Source: Bacteroidota bacterium
GTDB taxonomy: Bacteria; Bacteroidota; Bacteroidia; Flavobacteriales_D; Sanyastnellaceae
Assembly (NCBI GenBank): GCA_027624855.1
Contig: JAQBTQ010000003.1
Location: forward strand, 62,001 to 126,000
Direction: 5' to 3'
DNA: 64,000 nt
This document shows positions 59,934 to 64,000 of this stretch, piece after piece; positions within the stretch are counted from its first letter, which is position 1; each line of letters starts with the position of its first letter. The notes below the pieces were generated by a model. It saw only the letters and a program-made list of their open reading frames with translations, made no database searches and had not been told where the DNA came from. Made by a program: the position numbers and the translations under genes.

Positions 59934-60931
59934 TATTCAGAAATTCTCGATTCCTCTGGTAATGTCCACCCCCTTATGACACACTGACGTTCCAACTCTC
60001 TGTGGATGTGATCAACCTGCTCTGCATCGAACCAGTTGATGCCGTTCATTTTTTTAAACCATGTCATTTGTCGCTTAGCGAATTGCCGGGTTCTTAATTG
60101 GATTTCAGATTGAACCTCTTCCAATGTGCATTCATTGTCAAAGTATCTTCCCCATTCTTTGAACCCTACGGTCTGTAGCGCATTTTCATCTTTCAAGTGC
60201 CAGAGGGATTTCACCTCCTTGAGTAACCCATCTTGGATCATGCTTTCGACCCGCTGATTGATGCGGTCATTGAGCTTTTCACGATCTCGATGCAGCCCAA
60301 TAATCCACGTGTCAAAGGGTCGAGAGGCCATCTGATTTGCAAGAAAACTGGAATAGGGATTTTTAGAGGCTAAGCATACCTCGAGGGCCCGGATGACACG
60401 CTGAGGATTGTTTAAATCGATCACGTCAACAATCTTTGGATCGAGGCTTTGCAATTCTTTTGCCAAGGTGGCCAACCCCTCTTGCTCGAGGCGCTCATTC
60501 AGTGCGTTTCGAACCCCCAAGTCAGAGGGAATGTCGTCTAGTCCTTCCAAAACGGCTTTGACATACAAACCACTTCCCCCGCACATGATGGCAGTGCGGT
60601 GTCTTTCAAACCAAGCGTTCAACCATTGATTGGCGTCTTGTTCAAATTGTCCGGCACTGTAAAGTGCATTGGGATCTTTACAGGCGATGAAGTGATGAGT
60701 TACGAGTCGAAGCTCCTCATCAGAAGGTTGAGCTGTTCCGATGGCCATATTCCGGTAAACTTGGCGAGAGTCAGCGCTAACGATTTCGCATCCGAGTCGC
60801 TGGGCAAGTTGAATGGCGATTGACGTTTTTCCGACAGCGGTTGGGCCTACAATGACCACTAGAAGGGGGCGTTCGGTTTTGAGGATGGGAGCCCGAACAG
60901 AGCGGGCAAGCACGTCAGTGTCGGCGGTCAT
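59933..60931 (-). CDS. miaA: tRNA dimethylallyltransferase
   Basis: Adds a dimethylallyl group to A37 of tRNAs that read codons starting with U. 332 residues: VIVGPTAVGKTSIAIQLAQR (P-loop at 29-36), EIVSADSRQVYRNMAIGTA, IMCGGSGLYVKAVLEGLDD, LQTVGFKEWGRYFD and QLRTRQFAKRQMTWFKK-like end, all conserved. It is in a series with ytxJ and the pRiA4b ORF3-like gene upstream and mutS2 downstream, all overlapping or nearly so. Confidence 0.97.
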   Translation of the reverse strand: MTADTDVLARSVRAPILKTERPLLVVIVGPTAVGKTSIAIQLAQRLGCEIVSADSRQVYRNMAIGTAQPSDEELRLVTHHFIACKDPNALYSAGQFEQDANQWLNAWFERHRTAIMCGGSGLYVKAVLEGLDDIPSDLGVRNALNERLEQEGLATLAKELQSLDPKIVDVIDLNNPQRVIRALEVCLASKNPYSSFLANQMASRPFDTWIIGLHRDREKLNDRINQRVESMIQDGLLKEVKSLWHLKDENALQTVGFKEWGRYFDNECTLEEVQSEIQLRTRQFAKRQMTWFKKMNGINWFDAEQVDHIHRELERQCVIRGWTLPEESRISE

Positions 60932-61527
60932 TAAAACAATTCGTCGTAATCGTCGATGTTTTCCATTCCCTCCGTATCATCTTCATCTTCATCAGACAGG
61001 TAGGCGTCCAATTCTGGATCTCCTGTTGATTGCCTTCCATTTTTCGAATGACCGTGTTCATCACCTTCATCTCCAAAAATTTCAGCCATGAGCAGCGCAT
61101 CGTCCAGTCCTTCAGGCTGACGGCTGAGGGGGTCAGGACTGGTTCCAAATTCGAGCATCAGTCTTGGATACCCCACTTCATCATTGCCGGGTTCAATGGA
61201 TACGGGTTCGAGGTAGAAGCACCACATCCTCAAATAATCATATACATAAAGGCCCCGAGAAGTCGTGTTTGGGAGGATATCGCGAACGCTAGCTGATTCC
61301 ATGGAAGGTAAATCTGGCGACATGGCCATCAATGGGAATTCATCTCCTTTATCCCATGATTCATTGCTTTTGTAAAAGGAAGCCATTTCATGAGCGTCAT
61401 TCCAATTGAATGCGTCAAGCATGGCAATATGCAAATGCATCAATGGCGCATCCAATGCGATTTCTAAATCTCGAAAAACATCTTCTTCAACGTCTAATAT
61501 GACGCGAAGCTTCACAATTTCGTCCAT
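60931..61527 (-). CDS. Plasmid pRiA4b ORF-3-like protein
   Basis: 198 residues. The conserved core (LRVILDVEEDVFRDLEIALD, FNWNDAHEMASFY, VRDILPNTTSRGLYVYDY) matches PF07929, a family named from a plasmid open reading frame and also seen next to IS1096; its activity is unknown. A C-terminal acidic stretch (about 165-198) is not part of the core. It overlaps miaA by one base (TAATG) and sits 3 bases after ytxJ, so it is chromosomal and part of that operon, not mobile here. Confidence 0.9.
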   Translation of the reverse strand: MDEIVKLRVILDVEEDVFRDLEIALDAPLMHLHIAMLDAFNWNDAHEMASFYKSNESWDKGDEFPLMAMSPDLPSMESASVRDILPNTTSRGLYVYDYLRMWCFYLEPVSIEPGNDEVGYPRLMLEFGTSPDPLSRQPEGLDDALLMAEIFGDEGDEHGHSKNGRQSTGDPELDAYLSDEDEDDTEGMENIDDYDELF

Positions 61528-61530
61528 GGC

Positions 61531-61860
61531 TTAAAGATACGTTTTCAAATCAACCGGGTCGATGCCTGAATGGTTCGCGTGATGCACGACTTTACCATTG
61601 ACAAGATAAATCAGTTGTGGTGATTGATGCTGAAGCTTCAAATCTGAGGCTATGGCATCGCTCACGTCACGATGGATAAGCAGATCCAGGAGAAACGCTT
61701 CAATTTTTTCAGGTAAATCCCAGCGTTGCTCGGTGAGTCTAAGGGCCATTCGACTGACGCTGCATCGTGTGCTGTGCTTGAAAATCACAACCGGTGCAGT
61801 CTTAGATCGCTCGTAAGCCATCTTCCAGTCTTCCATTGAAGCCAATGTTTTCCAATTCAT
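61531..61860 (-). CDS. ytxJ: Bacillithiol-linked redox protein YtxJ
   Basis: 109 residues of the DUF2847 family with a thioredoxin-like fold. The active-site-like cysteine is Cys33 in IFKHSTRCSVSRMAL, the family signature, and LIYLVNGKVVHHANHSGID is the end. A monothiol, it probably removes bacillithiol from protein mixed disulfides; this is partly inferred from association with the bacillithiol pathway. It is first in the operon and has its own promoter with a short leader. Confidence 0.93.
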   Translation of the reverse strand: MNWKTLASMEDWKMAYERSKTAPVVIFKHSTRCSVSRMALRLTEQRWDLPEKIEAFLLDLLIHRDVSDAIASDLKLQHQSPQLIYLVNGKVVHHANHSGIDPVDLKTYL

Positions 61861-61869
61861 CTGTTGCGG

Positions 61870-61877
61870 TAAATTTG
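61870..61877 (+). promoter_or_regulatory. -7 element TAAATTTG for the membrane/TPR protein gene
   Basis: A perfect TAnnTTTG 20 bases before the ATG at 61897. The -33 area has TTTT at about 18 bases instead of TTTG. Confidence 0.5.
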
Positions 61878-61879
61878 CT

Positions 61880-61887
61880 CAAAAATA
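61880..61887 (-). promoter_or_regulatory. -7 element TATTTTTG for ytxJ-miaA-mutS2
   Basis: A perfect TAnnTTTG on the minus strand, 20 bases before the ytxJ ATG. It faces the plus-strand element TAAATTTG at 61870-61877 two bases away, so two divergent transcripts would overlap slightly. Confidence 0.5.
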
Positions 61888-61896
61888 CCAAGCTCC

Positions 61897-62430
61897 ATGG
61901 ATACCCGATTCATAAAAATACCGCTCGTTTTGGCGACTTTAGCTTACACTGTTCAACTTTTTGTTGATGGTTATTATGGTTATGGTTCGGGGATGGCGTT
62001 ATTGACTGTTTTAATGGTTCTTCTCACCCTGCAAAGCATGCGGATGATTATGGCTTTTCTCAGTCTGCGTCAACAAAAGATGGAAGATGCGCGTAAATGG
62101 TTGGGTAGGGTGAATCCCAATCACTTGTGGAAGAGAAGGAGGGGCTATTGGTATTTCTTGTCTGGCAGTTTAGCGATGGAGATGAACATGAATGAAGCTG
62201 AGAAACTGCTGAAGCATGCCCTGGATTTGGGCTTGAAACAAGATCACGACAAAGCTGCTGTGAAACTGAACTTGGCCGTTGTGGCTTCTGCGAAACGCAA
62301 ACCGAAATTGGCAAAAGCTTTGTTGAATGAATGCAAAAGGCTCGATGCAAAGGGAATGCTGAAAAAGGACATCAAGCAGGTCGAAGCCGCGATGCGCAAC
62401 CCCATGCAAATGCGCATGAAAGGGCGCTAA
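61897..62430 (+). CDS. Two-helix membrane protein with TPR-like tail
   Basis: 177 residues. Two hydrophobic helices near the N-terminus (IPLVLATLAYTVQLFVDGYY, MALLTVLMVLLTLQSMRMIM) are followed by a basic helical region (EDARKWLGRVNPNHLWKRR, then EAEKLLKHALDLGLKQD-type repeats), which looks like about two TPR units facing the cytoplasm. Lysine-rich C-terminus. No named family. Divergent from ytxJ. Confidence 0.75.
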   Translation: MDTRFIKIPLVLATLAYTVQLFVDGYYGYGSGMALLTVLMVLLTLQSMRMIMAFLSLRQQKMEDARKWLGRVNPNHLWKRRRGYWYFLSGSLAMEMNMNEAEKLLKHALDLGLKQDHDKAAVKLNLAVVASAKRKPKLAKALLNECKRLDAKGMLKKDIKQVEAAMRNPMQMRMKGR

Positions 62431-62452
62431 TCAAGATTTGACGGCATTTAAA

Positions 62453-62767
62453 TCAAAGGGAATCGAGATCGGTGGATGTCGATTCTTGGGCTTCTATAAA
62501 AACTGCTTGTACACGTTTGAGCAGCATGGTACTGCACAATTCGGCCTCTCTACAGAGCGCTTTCAATTCTGCTTCTCCTGTTTTGTTTGACCAATTAGTA
62601 GACTTGAGTTGACCGATGAAATGCCTCAATTCCTTGTTGCTCTGTCGAACGATTCGCTGCGCTTCGGCTTGTTTTTCTGGATGCCTCAACAACAATTGCA
62701 AGCACTGTTCATTCACTTCGCTGAAGAAGGAATGGATCGCACGTTGAATGTGATTAAGAGGTAGCAA
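62453..62767 (-). CDS. Small helical protein, unknown function
   Basis: 104 residues from a TTG at 62767 (no ATG in frame up to the preceding stop at about 62822). Entirely helical in appearance: QRAIHSFFSEVNEQCLQLLL, KQAEAQRIVRQSNKELRHFI, AELKALCREAELCSTMLLKR. Three helices may form a bundle. No family recognised. It lies 85 bases downstream of the E1 gene on the same strand, so it could be co-transcribed. Confidence 0.5.
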   Translation of the reverse strand: MLPLNHIQRAIHSFFSEVNEQCLQLLLRHPEKQAEAQRIVRQSNKELRHFIGQLKSTNWSNKTGEAELKALCREAELCSTMLLKRVQAVFIEAQESTSTDLDSL

Positions 62768-62837
62768 TGGAGAAGCGTTGTGATCAAGAATGCATGAAGT
62801 GCACCTCCCAATATAGAGTGATTAACGCCTGATTCCA

Positions 62838-62861
62838 AACGAGTTATGAAAATTACTCGTT
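62838..62861 (-). terminator. Hairpin over the stop codon of the E1 gene
   Basis: AACGAGT-N10-ACTCGTT, seven perfect pairs read on the minus strand, covering the TAA stop. The following TGGAATC has no real T-run, so it is a weak terminator at best, or an mRNA-stabilising end. Confidence 0.35.
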
Positions 62862-64000
62862 GAGAAGTTTTCGAATGGCCTCTGCCAATCGGGCATTGGC
62901 TAAAAATTGCCTTTCCAAGTTTTCTGCAAATGGAAATGCAGTGTCCAAGCCGCCAACCCTTCTCACGGGCGCATCCAGATGATGCCAGGCCATTTCTTGA
63001 ATTCGCGCACTGATCTCTGCTCCGATTCCTCCTGTAATTGTGTCTTCATGCAGCACCAATACACGATTGGTCTTCGCAACGCTTTGTGAGACCGTTTCTT
63101 CATCCCATGGAAGCAACGTTCTTAAATCAATGATTTCAATCGATGCTTCGGAGGCTTTTGCAGCTTCTTCCGCCCAATGCACCCCGAGGCCATAAGTTAC
63201 GATGGTTAAATCATCGCCTTTTTGTACAAGTCGCGCTTTGCCAATTTCAGTTGAATAAGGTTCTTCAGGTACCACGCCACTCAATGATCGATAGAGGAAT
63301 TTATGTTCGAAGAACAAGACCGGATTTGGATCTTCTAAAGCTCGGAGTAACAGGCCTTTCGCATCGCTGGGAGTCGATGGGTAAACTATTTTCAATCCGG
63401 GGACATGAAAAAACCACGCCTCAGTTGATTGACTATGAAAGGGCCCAGCCCCAACATTTCCTCCTGTTGGCATGCGAACAACGACATCGGCATTTTGTCC
63501 CCACCTCCAATGAATTTTAGCCAAATTGTTCACGATTTGGTTGAATCCAACCGTTACAAAGTCGCTGAATTGCATTTCCATCATGGCCTTCTTGTTGGCG
63601 ATGCTTAATCCAAGCGCGGCTCCAACAATAGCTGATTCACACAGGGGTGTGTTCCTAACGCGATCATTTCCGAATCGCTCAACGAATCCTTCAGTCACCT
63701 TGAACACGCCTCCATATTCCGCTATGTCTTGGCCCATCAGCACCAAATCGGGATACGCCTCCATCGCCTGACTGAGACCTTCACTAATCGCATCGATCAG
63801 CCGCAATTCCCTTTCAGAATGGACAGCCGAGGCATCTGGCAATTGCGAATTTGGAACCGGAGCGAACCGATCTGCCAATTCAACATCAACCGAAGCTTCA
63901 ATTGGTGGCTGATTTGCGGCTTCCTCCAATCCAGAGAGAATGGATTGACTGTGTGCGGTTCTTATTTCTTCGATCCAATCGTCTTGGAACACACCAGAAT
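62853..64000 (-). CDS. 2-oxoacid dehydrogenase E1 component, beta half, cut by window edge
   Basis: The frame remains open to the end of the window, so the true start is outside it. The visible 380 residues cover the E1 beta part: ISEGLSQAMEAYPDLVLMGQ, DIAEYGGVFKVTEGFVERFG, NTPLCESAIVGAALGLSI, MQFSDFVTVGFNQIVNNLAK, VVRMPTGGNVGAGPFHSQST and LLPWDEETVSQSVAKTNRVL. The segment preceding it (IEEIRTAHSQSILSGLEEAA, then LADRFAPVPNS) looks like the linker of Bacteroidota fused alpha-beta E1 proteins. So this is probably a thiamine-diphosphate-dependent branched-chain or pyruvate-type dehydrogenase. Confidence 0.93.
   Translation of the reverse strand, partial: SGVFQDDWIEEIRTAHSQSILSGLEEAANQPPIEASVDVELADRFAPVPNSQLPDASAVHSERELRLIDAISEGLSQAMEAYPDLVLMGQDIAEYGGVFKVTEGFVERFGNDRVRNTPLCESAIVGAALGLSIANKKAMMEMQFSDFVTVGFNQIVNNLAKIHWRWGQNADVVVRMPTGGNVGAGPFHSQSTEAWFFHVPGLKIVYPSTPSDAKGLLLRALEDPNPVLFFEHKFLYRSLSGVVPEEPYSTEIGKARLVQKGDDLTIVTYGLGVHWAEEAAKASEASIEIIDLRTLLPWDEETVSQSVAKTNRVLVLHEDTITGGIGAEISARIQEMAWHHLDAPVRRVGGLDTAFPFAENLERQFLANARLAEAIRKLLNE

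Noticed and set aside
60931-61527. Possible mobile element because of the pRiA4b/IS1096-related family name
   Set aside because: No transposase, terminal inverted repeats or target duplications; the gene is embedded in an operon.
1-64000. tRNA, rRNA, CRISPR array, prophage or insertion sequence
   Set aside because: I looked through the intergenic gaps on both strands and found no cloverleaf, repeat-spacer pattern or transposase. Small RNAs cannot be excluded by eye.

Overview
The window comes from a Bacteroidota chromosome, most likely a free-living and probably marine member of the Flavobacteriales. The reasons are: several secreted proteins with type IX secretion (T9SS) C-terminal sorting domains of type A and type B; a TonB-dependent receptor with an N-terminal carboxypeptidase-regulatory-like domain; the Bacteroidota promoter signature TAnnTTTG in front of many genes; bacillithiol genes (bshC, ytxJ); a Bacteroidota-type RecA; and an E1 dehydrogenase of the fused alpha-beta kind. 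GC looks moderate and even. I see no prophage, insertion sequence, integron, CRISPR array, tRNA or rRNA. The 60 genes called are packed tightly. No gene-free stretch exceeds about 170 bases, and many neighbours overlap as ATGA, TTGA or TAATG.

Layout. 1-3.8 kb: two TPR proteins, recA, a Bcp peroxiredoxin. 3.8-7.4 kb: priA and a secreted beta-propeller. 7.4-11.6 kb: a minus-strand operon serC-serA-DUF1015-yggS-small membrane protein-propeller, combining serine synthesis and PLP homeostasis. 11.7-16.1 kb: a minus-strand operon of a coiled-coil protein, zapA, rny, a polysaccharide flippase and a DUF4476-like protein. 16.2-25.1 kb: envelope genes (M23 peptidase, DUF5916 outer-membrane protein, mltG, acetyltransferase, Wza-like lipoprotein, rfbC, MltD-like transglycosylase, cysQ). 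25.2-32.5 kb: CoA-transferase, photolyase, a cupredoxin-fasciclin T9SS protein, a TIGR01777 reductase, an LVIVD/MopE/dockerin-like protein. 32.5-38.5 kb: ABC exporter, TonB receptor, orphan oligopeptide-binding lipoprotein. 38.6-42.8 kb: an ACMSD-like hydrolase, then ECF sigma factor, putative anti-sigma, outer-membrane-like protein and T9SS type B protein. 42.8-48 kb: bshC, HAD phosphatase, ruvX, GT9 glycosyltransferase, dnaN. 48-52.8 kb: rhomboid, SirB1-like protein, sugar transferase plus DegT aminotransferase, Crp/Fnr regulator plus rhodanese. 52.8-57.7 kb: DUF3108, DUF1573, a CtpA-type protease, a T9SS trypsin-like protease. 57.8-64 kb: ytxJ-pRiA4b ORF3-like-miaA-mutS2 operon, two small proteins, and an edge-truncated E1 dehydrogenase.

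Most genes are housekeeping or cell-envelope functions. No defence island or obvious new multi-gene system is visible. The observations most worth following are: a terminator-like hairpin inside the first codons of the DUF3108 gene; an inverted repeat well placed to be a Crp-family operator upstream of the Crp/Fnr gene; the conserved-looking serC-serA-DUF1015 operon with a ParB-like GHHR motif; the sigma/anti-sigma/surface-protein cluster; and several modular surface proteins with unusual domain combinations. Promoter and dyad calls were made by eye, so transcription start sites are estimates.
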